A stretch of 64,000 nucleotides of DNA from Stutzerimonas stutzeri (GCF_000590475.1 NZ_CP007441.1:1697231-1761230), one strand, 5' to 3'. Shown: positions 36,064-45,261, counted from the first letter of the stretch. A program made the numbers and translations. Notes: generated by a model from the sequence alone, not told the origin.

Positions 36064-36187
36064 GGGAGCGCTCTATCCTCTGAGTTGGCAGGACCTTAAC
36101 CCGAGGCCACCGAGCCGCTCAATAAGCGGATGGTCCGGGCGGACTGCACTTGGATTGAAAATGTACCCGGGTGTTCCTTGAATATTG

Positions 36188-37195
36188 TCAGTGCCCTTCG
36201 AGCAGGCGGGTCGCCTGATCCAGCAGCGCCAGGGGTTCCTTGGTTTTGTGAATATCGACTGAGAGCAATTGGCGAAAGCGGCGCGCACCGGGGAAGCCCT
36301 GGCCGAGACCCAATACATGTCGAGTGATGTGATGCATTGACCCACCAGCCTCCAGATGCCGCTGGATATAGGGCTGCATCCGCCTCAGCGCATCGGAGCG
36401 GCTGATGACGGGCTCCTGACTGTTGAATAACCGGTTGTCTACTTGCGCAAGCAGGTATGGATTGTGATACGCCTCGCGACCGAGCATCACGCCATCGAAG
36501 CGCTCCAGATGCGCTTCGCATTCATCCAATGTTTTGATACCGCCGTTGAGGATGATCTCAAGGTCCGGGAAATCTGCTTTGAGCCGGGCGGCCACTTCGT
36601 AACGCAGCGGCGGGACTTCGCGATTTTGCTTTGGCGACAACCCTTCGAGGATGGCGATTCGCGCATGCACGGTAAAGCTGCGGCAGCCAGCCTCGCGTAC
36701 TTGACCAACGAAGTCGCAGAGCTCGCTATAACTGTCGCGCCCGTTGATACCAATCCGATGCTTTACCGTTACGTCGATCCCGACGGCATCTCGCATCGCT
36801 TTTACGCAATCGGCCACCAATGCCGGATGCGCCATGAGACACGCACCGATCAGGTTGTTCTGCACGCGATCGCTAGGGCAACCGACGTTGAGGTTCACTT
36901 CGTCGTAATTCGCCGCTTCGGCCATTTTCGCGCAGGCAGCCAGTTCCGCCGGCACACTCCCGCCGAGCTGTAGCGCCAGCGGGTATTCCACCTCGTCGTG
37001 ACGCAGAAAGCGCCCGGCATCGCCATTGATCAGCGCGCCGGTAGTGACCATTTCGGTGTAGAGCAGGGCATGGCGGGACAGCTGCCTTAGAAAATACCGG
37101 CAATGTCTGTCAGTCCAATCCATCATTGGGGCGACACTAAAACGCCTATCTACTGTAGGCCGCGTATTCTCTGGGCTTGACCGGGAAGTTGTCAT
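36188..37195 (-). CDS. dusA: tRNA-dihydrouridine(20/20a) synthase DusA
   Basis: A 335-residue FMN enzyme reducing U20/U20a in the tRNA D-loop. FMN-binding VAPMMDWTDRHCRYFLRQ near residue 21, catalytic Cys106 in NLNVGCPSDRVQ, and HARIAILEGLSPKQNREVPP are all present, so it is intact. The first 40 or so codons use bases unlike the rest (ACA, ACT, AGA, AGG, CTA, GTA, TCA), while the remainder has the normal high-GC codon use. The 5' end of dusA is a known attachment site for integrative elements, and the flanking DNA upstream is accessory, so this end has probably been replaced by an element-borne copy. Confidence 0.94.
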   Translation of the reverse strand: MTTSRSSPENTRPTVDRRFSVAPMMDWTDRHCRYFLRQLSRHALLYTEMVTTGALINGDAGRFLRHDEVEYPLALQLGGSVPAELAACAKMAEAANYDEVNLNVGCPSDRVQNNLIGACLMAHPALVADCVKAMRDAVGIDVTVKHRIGINGRDSYSELCDFVGQVREAGCRSFTVHARIAILEGLSPKQNREVPPLRYEVAARLKADFPDLEIILNGGIKTLDECEAHLERFDGVMLGREAYHNPYLLAQVDNRLFNSQEPVISRSDALRRMQPYIQRHLEAGGSMHHITRHVLGLGQGFPGARRFRQLLSVDIHKTKEPLALLDQATRLLEGH

Positions 37196-37535
37196 TTTTA
37201 ATCGTTAAATATTTGATGGATTTTGGTGGTTTATCATGGAAAATCCGTGCGTTTTGGCAGCTTGCTAATAAATTAACCACCTCCAGAAATGCTTTTACCA
37301 TGCACGGAGAAGCGCGCTAGCTGGCAACGATCAGAGCTAGGAAGAAACGGGATGGATCGGTGGTTCACACGGCCCAAATCCGTATCAGGAGAGTGGTGTC
37401 CAATTCTATCAGTAGAGCCAAAGTTTCGAGCGCAAAAAGCTGCCGGGCTCTAGGCCAAACGCCTCGGCTTGAAACTCGACTGGGCCGGCGTTTATGTCGC
37501 CAGCGCTGCCGATGGCCAGCCGATGAATAGCCAGG
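37196..37535. other. AT-richer non-coding stretch upstream of dusA
   Basis: It should contain the dusA promoter in its first 100 bases (AT-rich, AAATATTTGATGG and TTGCTAATAAATTAACC). No gene is credible. From about 37470 one frame reads LGLKLDWAGVYVASAADGQP before a stop and may be eroded coding DNA, possibly of the tannase-like gene fragment that follows. Confidence 0.4.
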
Positions 37536-37866
37536 CCGCGCTATCTGGCGTTTGAACAGCCGCGCACCGGGCCGACTTGGCATCATTCGCGTTTACCCGC
37601 ACTACACTCGATGCGCTGCGCCTGCCATGACTTGTTTGATGCGACCAATCCGAACCTATCGGCCTTCGAGAGATCCGCTGCAAGCTGATCATATGGCACG
37701 GGCTCGCCGATCCACACATCTCACCGGCCAATACCGTCGCATCGCACAAGGCGATGATCGAGCCAACGTGCAGGCATTCGGGCGCCTTTACTTGCTGCCA
37801 GGTGTCGCCCACTGCGGTAATGGTCTGGGACCAAGCAGTCTCGTTTTGCTGACGCCCATCGATTGA
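37536..37866 (+). pseudogene. Decayed C-terminal fragment of a tannase/feruloyl-esterase family hydrolase
   Basis: Reading across frames reconstructs an ordered C-terminus of this family: RYLAFEQPRTG, then ADLASFAFTRTTLDALRLP in the next frame, then LFDATNPNLSAF, then KLIIWHGLADPHISPANTV with SHKAMIE, and finally AFGRLYLLPGVAHCGNGLGPS with a stop after LLTPID. At least three frameshifts separate the pieces. The catalytic Asp (HGLADPHI) and His (GVAHCGNG) regions are recognisable; the nucleophile half is gone. Intact enzymes release hydroxycinnamic or gallic acids from plant esters. Confidence 0.75.
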
Positions 37867-38163
37867 TAAATAACAGTCTGTTTCAGATCTGGATTCGGGC
37901 CGGGGTTCTCTCCCAAGCGACATGCTTGGAAATCGCAGTCTGTTCTAGCAAGACCGAGCGAAGGGGTATCTTTCGAGACTCTCTTGCCGGCCTGGCTACT
38001 ACACAGCTCGTAGTAGCGAGTCGATAGGTGGGCTTAATTCGAAAGCGCGCCGTTACCACCTCTAATAATGCCAATTCGGGCGCAGCGACGCCGGCCGGAA
38101 TCGCCGAGGCTGAAGCGGCTCCTGTTCTTGGTGAAACGCTTCTTGGCCTCTTCGCTGGGTGGC
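37867..38163. other. Non-coding gap between the tannase fragment and tctA
   Basis: About 300 bases with no protein-like frame. It includes repeated short TAGTAGC words and no clear terminator for tctA. Confidence 0.35.
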
Positions 38164-39684
38164 TTACCTTGTTCTCTCCTCTTCGGCATTTACTGACGTG
38201 TCGGGCTGAGTCGGACGTCGTCGCGCGGTCACGTAGCGATGCAGCGCTAGCGAGATCGAACCCAGCGTCAGGGCAATAAAGAACCAGGTTATCGGGCCGC
38301 GTACGAAAATCGACAGATCGTTGTCACCAATCAATAGTGATCGGCGCAAGTTGCTCTCAAACATCGGCCCTAAGATGAAGCCAATCAAGAACGGGGCGGT
38401 AGGAATTCCCGCCCGGCTAAAGATATAACCCATCACCCCGAAGCCCATCATTAGCCACACATCGAACGAGTCGTTGTTCACGGCGTAGGCACCGTAGACG
38501 CAAAACATCAGCACTATGGGGAAGAGGATACTCTTGGGAATGTCGGCGATTAGCGAGAAATATTTGATCGCACCATTACCCACCACCAGCAACACTAGCG
38601 AGCTGAACATGATGCCCATGAACAATGCGTAGATCAGTGGTAGATTTTCCTGGAACAGGAGCGGGCCGGGAGTTAGGCCGTGCACCATGAACGCGCCGAG
38701 GATGATGGCGGTGATCACGTCGCCAGGAATGCCGAGCGACAGCAGCGGGATCAGGGTCGCCCCAGCCACGCCGTTGTTGCCGGCCTCTGCGGCTGCCACG
38801 CCTTCTACCTCACCTTTGCCGAAATTATCCCGCCGGGGCGAGCGCCGCTTGGCATCGCTGTAGGAGATAAAAGCTGCGGCGGTAGCTCCGGTACCAGGAA
38901 TGGCACCGATAATCACGCCGATCAGACTGCCGCGGATAATGCTCTTCATACAACGCTTGAGCTCGACCCAGGAAAGTCCGGCCCCGCTGGCCTTGGCCTT
39001 GATGTGCGGCACCGCTTTCTTGCGATAGAACTCGATAATTTCCGGTATCGCGAACAGCCCAATGAGCAGGGGAATGAATGAGATGGAGTCCATCAGGTTG
39101 TAGTTGCCGAAGGTTAATCGTTGTGAGCCGAAAACATCATCCAGTCCCACTAGCGAGAGCAAAATCCCCATCAGAGCCGCCAGCAGGCCCTTGATCATCG
39201 AGCCGCTGGCTAGCGAGATGATGATGGTCAGCGAGAAGCAGATCAGCCAGAAAAACTCGGGAGCGCCGAAATTAAGAGCAATTTCAGCCAAGTAAGCGGC
39301 AAAGAAGATGAGGGCAATGTTGGAAATAAAATCGGCTATTACCGAAGAATAAAGAGCTGTCTTAAGCGCCTTCTTGGCGTGCCCCTGTTGGGCCATTGGA
39401 TAGCCGTCGAGCAATGTGCAGGCTGATGCAGGCGAACCCGGCGTACGGATTAAAATCGCGGTAATAGAGCCCCCGTACATGCCGCCCTTATAAATGCCGA
39501 CCAAGAGCAAAATGGCCGCTACGGGCTGCATCGAGAAGGTGAACGGTAATGCCAATGCCACCGCCATTGTTGCCGTGAGGCCAGGGATTGCTCCAACAAC
39601 TACTCCTATTAGCACGCCTATCGAGATCGCCAGAAAGTTTTCCCAGGCAAGGAAGAGCTGCATTACTTCTGATAAATTTTCCAT
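38164..39684 (-). CDS. Tripartite tricarboxylate transporter, large permease TctA
   Basis: A 506-residue permease with about 11-12 helices. Two TctA hallmarks are visible: GAIPGLTATMAVALALPFTF near the N-terminus and its internal repeat GAIPGTGATAAAFISYSDAKR in the middle, plus GVAGATLIPLLSLGIPGD. It is the last gene of a three-gene unit whose order on the minus strand is binding protein, small permease, large permease. Such systems import carboxylates such as citrate, tartrate or aromatic acids with Na+ or H+. Start ATG lies close after tctB. Substrate not determinable from sequence. Confidence 0.93.
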   Translation of the reverse strand: MENLSEVMQLFLAWENFLAISIGVLIGVVVGAIPGLTATMAVALALPFTFSMQPVAAILLLVGIYKGGMYGGSITAILIRTPGSPASACTLLDGYPMAQQGHAKKALKTALYSSVIADFISNIALIFFAAYLAEIALNFGAPEFFWLICFSLTIIISLASGSMIKGLLAALMGILLSLVGLDDVFGSQRLTFGNYNLMDSISFIPLLIGLFAIPEIIEFYRKKAVPHIKAKASGAGLSWVELKRCMKSIIRGSLIGVIIGAIPGTGATAAAFISYSDAKRRSPRRDNFGKGEVEGVAAAEAGNNGVAGATLIPLLSLGIPGDVITAIILGAFMVHGLTPGPLLFQENLPLIYALFMGIMFSSLVLLVVGNGAIKYFSLIADIPKSILFPIVLMFCVYGAYAVNNDSFDVWLMMGFGVMGYIFSRAGIPTAPFLIGFILGPMFESNLRRSLLIGDNDLSIFVRGPITWFFIALTLGSISLALHRYVTARRRPTQPDTSVNAEEERTR

Positions 39685-39716
39685 ATATAGCTCATGCTGG
39701 ATTTAAGCTTTGCCTG

Positions 39717-40217
39717 TCAGAACGGTAAACCCGGTAGGGGCACGTTCATAACTTTGACGAAGAAAAGAGTGACGGCTATAGGAAAGACGATGGCCAGCCC
39801 ATATACCCACCAAGTGCGTACGGGATGCGCGATGAACAAGATCAGCATGGCCAATATGCTACTGGCCATAGCGCCCAAGGTCTCGAATAGAGCTACGTAA
39901 GCCAGTAGTGCGCCTACCATTAGAAAAAAACGCCGTGGCGGCCCTTTTATGATTTTGCGGCCATCGTCCTTTTCGGTGTTATCGACCAGCATCCCCTGTA
40001 GAAGCAGCAAGAGGGAAAAGCCAAGCAACAGCCACCCCACGATACTTGGCAGCCAGCGCGGCGACATCATAGGGTTCTGCAAGATTGGTGGCTCGGCGAT
40101 ATGGTTGGGCACCAGATAAAACAGTAAGAACAGGGAAATGCTCAGCAACACGGCGCCCGCCAGAGCGTCCCCGGGGTCCCGTACTAGCCCACCTAGCCTG
40201 CGACCGGATGTAAACAT
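39717..40217 (-). CDS. Tripartite tricarboxylate transporter, small permease TctB
   Basis: A 166-residue membrane protein with four predicted helices (LAGAVLLSISLFLLFYL, LPSIVGWLLLGFSLLLL, FFLMVGALLAYVALF, WVYGLAIVFPIAVTLFFV). Sequence similarity in TctB proteins is low; the call rests on size, topology and its place between TctC and TctA genes. It is 32 bases upstream of tctA. Confidence 0.87.
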   Translation of the reverse strand: MFTSGRRLGGLVRDPGDALAGAVLLSISLFLLFYLVPNHIAEPPILQNPMMSPRWLPSIVGWLLLGFSLLLLLQGMLVDNTEKDDGRKIIKGPPRRFFLMVGALLAYVALFETLGAMASSILAMLILFIAHPVRTWWVYGLAIVFPIAVTLFFVKVMNVPLPGLPF

Positions 40218-40283
40218 AGCTACCTCTCTTGAGACAGGCGAGGATAGGGCCTCGCCCAGTCCATTGGTTGAGCGGTCGAGGTG

Positions 40284-41270
40284 TTATTGGCTGATGCCTG
40301 CCTGTTCAGCTACTTTCTGCCAGCGCACCACATCGGCGGCGATGAACTTTCGGAATTCTTCACCTGATACCTGGCCGGGTTCGGCACCCAGTTGGGACAC
40401 GAAGTCGAGGAACTCCTGACGCTGCATTACGGTATCAAGCGCTTTTCTCATGGTGTCCTGCGCTTCCTGCGGGAATGTCTTATGAGCGATCAGGCCGAAC
40501 CAAGCGGTAGTCACGAATTGGTCAAGGTTATAGTCCCCAACTTCACGGAGTGTCGGCACGTCCGGCAAGTATTTGGAGCGCTCGGCAGATGTAACAGCCA
40601 AGGCCTTTAAATCACCAGACTTGATGTGTGACAGCACGGCTGGCATGTTCTCGAATGACACGTCGACATCCCCGCTCAGAAGCGCCGGAAGAGACGCCGC
40701 GCTACCAGCGAACGGGACGGCCGTCATTTTGGCTCCGGTCAGGGTCTTGAACAGCTCGCCGGACATATGGATGGAACTACCCACGCCGCTGTGACTGAAG
40801 GCCATGTTCTTCTCTTTGGCCGCTTCCACGAACTCGGCTACGCTGTTGTAGGGGCTATTGGCCGGAACAACCATGACGTTGGGTATGTCGATCAGGTTTT
40901 GCAGGAAGGTAAAGTCTTCGACCGGATCGTAGGCTAGGCCAGGATAAATTGCCGCTCCGATTGTGAGGCCCGCCGAGCCCATCAGCAGGGTGTGATCTAT
41001 ACCACGTCCTCCCCGAGCGAAGCGTCCCGTCGCCACGGTTGAACCTGCTCCTGGACGATTTTCGACTACTACATTGGCGTCCAGTACATCCCCAAGCAGA
41101 TCGGCGACCCTACGAGACAATACGTCAGTCGTGCCGCCTGGTGCGTAAGGCACCACTAGCCGTATGTCGTCGCTCGGCCATTCAGCGGCATGTGCCGTAG
41201 AGATAGAAGTTGCCATCGCGACGACTCCGTAACATGCCGCCAGGCTAGCTGTTCTCAGGAATTTTTTCAT
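40284..41270 (-). CDS. Tripartite tricarboxylate transporter, solute-binding protein TctC (Bug family)
   Basis: A 328-residue periplasmic protein. Signal peptide in residues 1-29 (cut after STAHA). The mature protein opens with RLVVPYAPGGTTDVLSRRVAD and has VENRPGAGSTVAT, the two Bug-family segments that bind the ligand carboxylate; VPFAGSAASLPALLSGDVDV is the third. It is the first gene of the transporter unit, so its promoter lies in the gap toward the thiamine-diphosphate enzyme gene. Confidence 0.93.
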   Translation of the reverse strand: MKKFLRTASLAACYGVVAMATSISTAHAAEWPSDDIRLVVPYAPGGTTDVLSRRVADLLGDVLDANVVVENRPGAGSTVATGRFARGGRGIDHTLLMGSAGLTIGAAIYPGLAYDPVEDFTFLQNLIDIPNVMVVPANSPYNSVAEFVEAAKEKNMAFSHSGVGSSIHMSGELFKTLTGAKMTAVPFAGSAASLPALLSGDVDVSFENMPAVLSHIKSGDLKALAVTSAERSKYLPDVPTLREVGDYNLDQFVTTAWFGLIAHKTFPQEAQDTMRKALDTVMQRQEFLDFVSQLGAEPGQVSGEEFRKFIAADVVRWQKVAEQAGISQ

Positions 41271-42022
41271 TCGTTCACCTCTATCGGCTTGAGCCGAATA
41301 TTTATTGTTTTGATCTTCTGAGCAGTTGCTCTTTTGATTGGTGAATAAGTTACCCCGGGCGAATGCCCTCGATTGCCAGTTGCTCGCGCTGCAAGCTGCT
41401 ATTAATTAGTCGTTCGCCCAACTACCGCGTCACCTCTAATGCTTATTTCAAGTGCCTGCCAACTACTCGTGTTCATGTTGCTGGGGCTTATTGGCAGGTC
41501 CCGCTCTATGTCGGCTTCATGAGACCGCGACGTCATAAGGAAACGGAAGCATCCGTAGGGCATATGAGCGGGTGGCTTCGACTGGCTTGTATTCTGCGGT
41601 TAAAGAAAGGCTTCGGATACCTGACCCACCTGCATAGCTGCTATGCGCTTACCGCTACTGATTCCCTTCAGATTGCCTCACATACTCCTCAGCGATGTCG
41701 CTTAGTGACGTCAAACGTATTCAAACAACGGCTCACCAGCGAGGTAGAGGCAGTACCCCGTTGTTGGTACAGCGGTATGGCACGTCAGCCAACGCGAGAC
41801 ATTCAGGGCGTCCTGCTTCGATGAGGATACTGGCGCAGTACCGCGGCACTGCCATGGTTTTCTGGCCCCTGGCAACAGAGCTTGGTGCGCTCCGGTGCCC
41901 GCCTGACCATCGCCTCGCTCGTCCAGGCCGCAACCATAGGGCTATGGGTTACCTACGCCTATGAACAGGTCTTCGTCGTCTCTTTATCCCTGCCGGAAAC
42001 GCAACAAGGAAATTGAAAACTC
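41271..42022. other. 750-base gap between tctC and the thiamine-diphosphate enzyme gene
   Basis: Divergent promoters are expected here; the 70 bases upstream of tctC are AT-rich (GAATATTTATTGTTTTGATC). No intact gene was recognised. The last 120 bases before the next gene read, in one frame, a membrane-like stretch LTIASLVQAATIGLWVTYAY ending in a stop just before the next start, with a nonsense-free but unrecognisable run before it. It may be the tail of an eroded transporter gene. The larger open frame covering 41363-41824 has no protein-like pattern. Confidence 0.4.
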
Positions 42023-43684
42023 ATGTCCCATACTTCGAAAGGCCGTCACGGCGGTGAAATTCTCGTACAGGCGTTGGTCTGCAATGCGGTCGATACGCTT
42101 TACTGTGTTCCAGGCGAAAGCTACCTGCCGGTACTCGATGCGTTGCACGATAAGCGTTCGATCAGAACCGTCGTTACCCGACATGAAGGCGCTGCCTCGA
42201 ACATGGCCGACGCCTACGGCAAGCTCACCGGTCGTCCGGGTATCTGCTTCGTGACCCGCGGTCCGGGTGCGACTCATGCCAGCAATGGCGTGCACACGGC
42301 CAAACAGGATTCGACCCCTATGATTCTGTTTGTTGGTCAGATCGAGAGCAGTTTCAAGGGGCGCGAGGCTTTTCAGGAGGTTGATTATCGCCAGATGTTC
42401 GGCGACCTCGCCAAATGGGTTACCGAGATAGACAGCATCGAACGTATCCCGGAAATCGTCAGCAAGGCATTCAGCATTGCGATGTCGGGTCGCCCGGGAC
42501 CGGTAGTGATTGGCTTGCCGGAACAAGTACTGTTCGGCACCGCGGACGTGGCTGATCTGCCAGCGGTGCGCATCGCCCGTGCATCGCCCGAACCGCAGGC
42601 TCTGGAGGAGTTGCGTAGTGTGTTGGGGAGTGCGAGCAAACCCTTGGTAATTGTTGGTGGGACCGGCTGGGATACCTCATCGACCGAGGCCTTTCAACAG
42701 TTCATACAAGCCAATGACTTGCCTGTTGCCTCCTCGTTTCGGCGCCAAGACCTGCTCGATAACCGTGATCGGCATTATGTGGGCCAGTTGGGGCTCGGCA
42801 CGTCACCAAAATTGCTAGAGCGGGTCGATGAGGCAGATCTTCTGTTGGTGATTGGTTCGCGATTGAGCGAAACCGTTTCGCAAGGGTATGGGCTGATTAC
42901 TTCTCCAGCGACGCGGCAGAAATTGATTCATGTGCACCCGGACCCTGAAGAGCTCAACCGTGTTTACCGTGCCGAACTACCGATCCTCTCGGCCCTCAGC
43001 ACCTTTGCTCACGCTGCGGCCGCGCTCGAACCGCTGGACACCAGTCGCTGGGCAAGTTGGACTGCCGCGGCGAGGGCGGACTATGTGCAGCATTCCACGC
43101 CGCCTGTTGCTCACGTGCAATTGGATGGAGTTGATATGGGCGCGGTGGTCGCCCATTTGAACGACGTGCTGCCGGACGACGCGATCATTACCAACGGAGC
43201 GGGCAACTACACCGTATGGGTGCATCGTTTCTATCGCTACCGTAAGCCCGCAACTGAACTGGCCCCAACTAACGGCGCCATGGGCTACGGTTTGCCGGCC
43301 GCGATCGCCGCCAAGCTATATGCACCCGAGCGTTCCGTGGTGTGCTTCGCTGGCGATGGCTGTTTCATGATGTACCCGCAGGAGCTAGCCACCGCCATGC
43401 AGTACGGCGCGCCAATCGTGGTGATCGTGGTCAACAACGGCATGTTGGCGACCATCCGTATGCACCAGGAGCGTGAGTACCCGGGCCGCATCTCGGCGAC
43501 AGAATTGGTCAATCCTGACTTTGTCGCTCTGGCCAAGGCTTTCGGTGCCTACGCCGAACGGGTCGATCGCACCGAGGATTTCGCAGCCGCGTTTGCCCGT
43601 GCACGCGAGTCTGGTATTCCGGCTCTGCTCGATTTGCGCACTGATCCCAAACAAATCACTCCGCAGGCGCGCCTTGATGGATAA
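42023..43684 (+). CDS. Thiamine-diphosphate-dependent enzyme, acetolactate-synthase-like
   Basis: A 553-residue protein with the three-domain build of the ThDP decarboxylase/carboligase family. The activating Glu55 lies in VTRHEGAASNMADAYGKLTG, and the ThDP/Mg motif is FAGDGCFMMYPQE with VVIVVNNG about 25 residues on (GDG-X-NN). It resembles the large-subunit-like, unassigned members of the IlvB group, not biosynthetic AHAS; no small regulatory subunit gene is near. Neighbours are a carboxylate transporter, a LysR regulator and a ruined semialdehyde dehydrogenase gene, so a role in breaking down a 2-keto acid is likely but not proved. AAGGA precedes the start by 12 bases. Confidence 0.85.
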   Translation: MSHTSKGRHGGEILVQALVCNAVDTLYCVPGESYLPVLDALHDKRSIRTVVTRHEGAASNMADAYGKLTGRPGICFVTRGPGATHASNGVHTAKQDSTPMILFVGQIESSFKGREAFQEVDYRQMFGDLAKWVTEIDSIERIPEIVSKAFSIAMSGRPGPVVIGLPEQVLFGTADVADLPAVRIARASPEPQALEELRSVLGSASKPLVIVGGTGWDTSSTEAFQQFIQANDLPVASSFRRQDLLDNRDRHYVGQLGLGTSPKLLERVDEADLLLVIGSRLSETVSQGYGLITSPATRQKLIHVHPDPEELNRVYRAELPILSALSTFAHAAAALEPLDTSRWASWTAAARADYVQHSTPPVAHVQLDGVDMGAVVAHLNDVLPDDAIITNGAGNYTVWVHRFYRYRKPATELAPTNGAMGYGLPAAIAAKLYAPERSVVCFAGDGCFMMYPQELATAMQYGAPIVVIVVNNGMLATIRMHQEREYPGRISATELVNPDFVALAKAFGAYAERVDRTEDFAAAFARARESGIPALLDLRTDPKQITPQARLDG

Positions 43685-43692
43685 CACTGAAA

Positions 43693-44145
43693 TGGTTCTT
43701 GGCGAGATGGTGATCGGCCAGAGAACGGTCGTAGGGCAGTGATACTACGCAGGCAATTGCCGCTGCGACGGGCAAGCCATTGCCACCCACGTTTGATGGC
43801 AGCACTTTGGCTGATGTCGACAGCGCTTGTGAATTGGCTAACAGCGCATTCGATCCGTAGCGGCGTTAAGTGACATCAGATACTAGGAGAGGGTGTGATC
43901 CAGGTTGGCCAAGCGGGCGATCCGGATGGGGGCTTTCAGGCACGCGCTGCGGTGTTTCGTAACGAGTTGGCTAGTTTTCTGGCTCAACAGCAATCAGCTC
44001 AGGAGAATTTTGCCCTAGCGCGCTGTTGGTCGAGTGCGACAGTGCCGAGGAATTGCAACTCGGCGTCAGACCGTCGGAGACCAGTTGACCGTGACCTTGC
44101 ATGGGCATTGTGGCACTTGCGTGACGGCGTACCGATCAAGGACTA
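43693..44145 (+). pseudogene. Remnant of an alpha-ketoglutarate-semialdehyde dehydrogenase, internally deleted and frameshifted
   Basis: Directly after the thiamine-diphosphate enzyme gene, one frame reads [16 protein letters not shown] and stops; the next piece reads [20 protein letters not shown] then [12 protein letters not shown] and stops. These match the N-terminus of KGSADH-type aldehyde dehydrogenases. After about 40 bases the C-terminal part appears: GFQARAAVFRNELASFLAQQ, then ALLVECDSAEELQL, then QLTVTLHG in a third frame. The roughly 370 central residues, with the catalytic Cys and Glu, are missing, and the extreme C-terminus is cut by the LysR gene. The intact enzyme would oxidise 2,5-dioxopentanoate in sugar-acid or hydroxyproline breakdown. 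Confidence 0.72.
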
Positions 44146-45089
44146 GGTGTTGCCTGGCCGGGTACCGGTGAGCATGCGCCCGGCCACATGCCCTGTTCGA
44201 CCATATCAGTGGCGCGTTGTCGGATGATTTGCGAGACGACCCAGAGCCCGTCGGCGGCTATCCGATTTTTCGGCCATACCATGGCGATTGTGCGTTGCAC
44301 GTCATGGCCTGCCAGACGGTACGTTTTCAAACGGCCGGCCTGTACCTCTTCGATCACAGCGGCTTCAGGTAGGACCGTGCAGCCGCATTTCTCCAGAACA
44401 AGGCGTTTAGTGATCGAAATCGAGCCGTCACACTCCAGCGCGACGTTGCTCGAAAAACCATGGCGATTGGCCAACGACTCGACCAACAAGCGCAAGCCAT
44501 GGTGGGTGCTAGGCAAAATCAATGGAATATCGCCAAGTTCACAGACATCGACGCTATCGCCCGGCAGCGGATAATCGGCGGGTGTGATTAGACGCACGCT
44601 TTCAATGAGTAAAGGATCGTATTGCAGCGCTCCGGGATGCTCGGGCAGATACAGCAGGGCGATATCGACCAGGCCTTCGCTGAGACGGGGCAGGATGTCG
44701 GCGGCAAGGCCCTCGATGAAGCGGACCTGAGTCAGCGGATACCGCGCCTTGAGATCATGACCCAGCCGCCCGAAGAGAATTCGGGCAATGGTCGGCTGGG
44801 CAGCGATGCACAGTTTAGAGGGCCCCTGATGGGCGCTATCACGCATAGCCCGCTCGGCCTCCGACAGGGTGGCGCTCAGAGTCATGGCGAAACCCAGCAA
44901 CTGTTTGCCACGATCGGTCAACGTCACGCCACGCCCGCTGCGGTGGAACAGTCGGACACCCAGGTTGGCTTCCAGCAGCCCGACCCGGCGGCTTATTGTC
45001 GATTGATCGGCGCCAAGCGTAATGGCGGCGCGGGAAATGCTCGCGCTTTTGGCGACCTGGGCGAAGAGTTCGAGGTCATCCGAGTTCAT
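44136..45089 (-). CDS. LysR-type transcriptional regulator of the accessory island
   Basis: A 317-residue LysR regulator with N-terminal winged helix (SISRAAITLGADQSTISRRVGLLEANLGVRLF in residues 16-47, typical spacing) and an effector domain up to about residue 295, then a short Pro/Gly-rich tail. It faces the end of the semialdehyde dehydrogenase remnant and starts opposite the secreted hydrolase gene, so it may control that gene, the thiamine-diphosphate enzyme gene or the transporter. The effector is unknown. Confidence 0.87.
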   Translation of the reverse strand: MNSDDLELFAQVAKSASISRAAITLGADQSTISRRVGLLEANLGVRLFHRSGRGVTLTDRGKQLLGFAMTLSATLSEAERAMRDSAHQGPSKLCIAAQPTIARILFGRLGHDLKARYPLTQVRFIEGLAADILPRLSEGLVDIALLYLPEHPGALQYDPLLIESVRLITPADYPLPGDSVDVCELGDIPLILPSTHHGLRLLVESLANRHGFSSNVALECDGSISITKRLVLEKCGCTVLPEAAVIEEVQAGRLKTYRLAGHDVQRTIAMVWPKNRIAADGLWVVSQIIRQRATDMVEQGMWPGACSPVPGQATPSP

Positions 45090-45261
45090 ACGTGCTCCGG
45101 CGGGGATTGGTGGGCAGGTAACTCACCCGTATATGCGGGCAGTATAGGTCGCCTCCGTGCCGCATGCGTGTAGCGCATGGCAGGTAGGGCCGATACACAA
45201 GGCTGCGTTGGACCTGCGGTAATGATCCGGTGCTAGGCTACTTTTTTCACGAGGACTCTCC

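Noticed and set aside
41363..41824. 153-codon open frame in the tctC-ThDP gap
   Set aside because: Its translation has no hydrophobic, repeat or motif pattern of a real protein and no ribosome site; left as non-coding.
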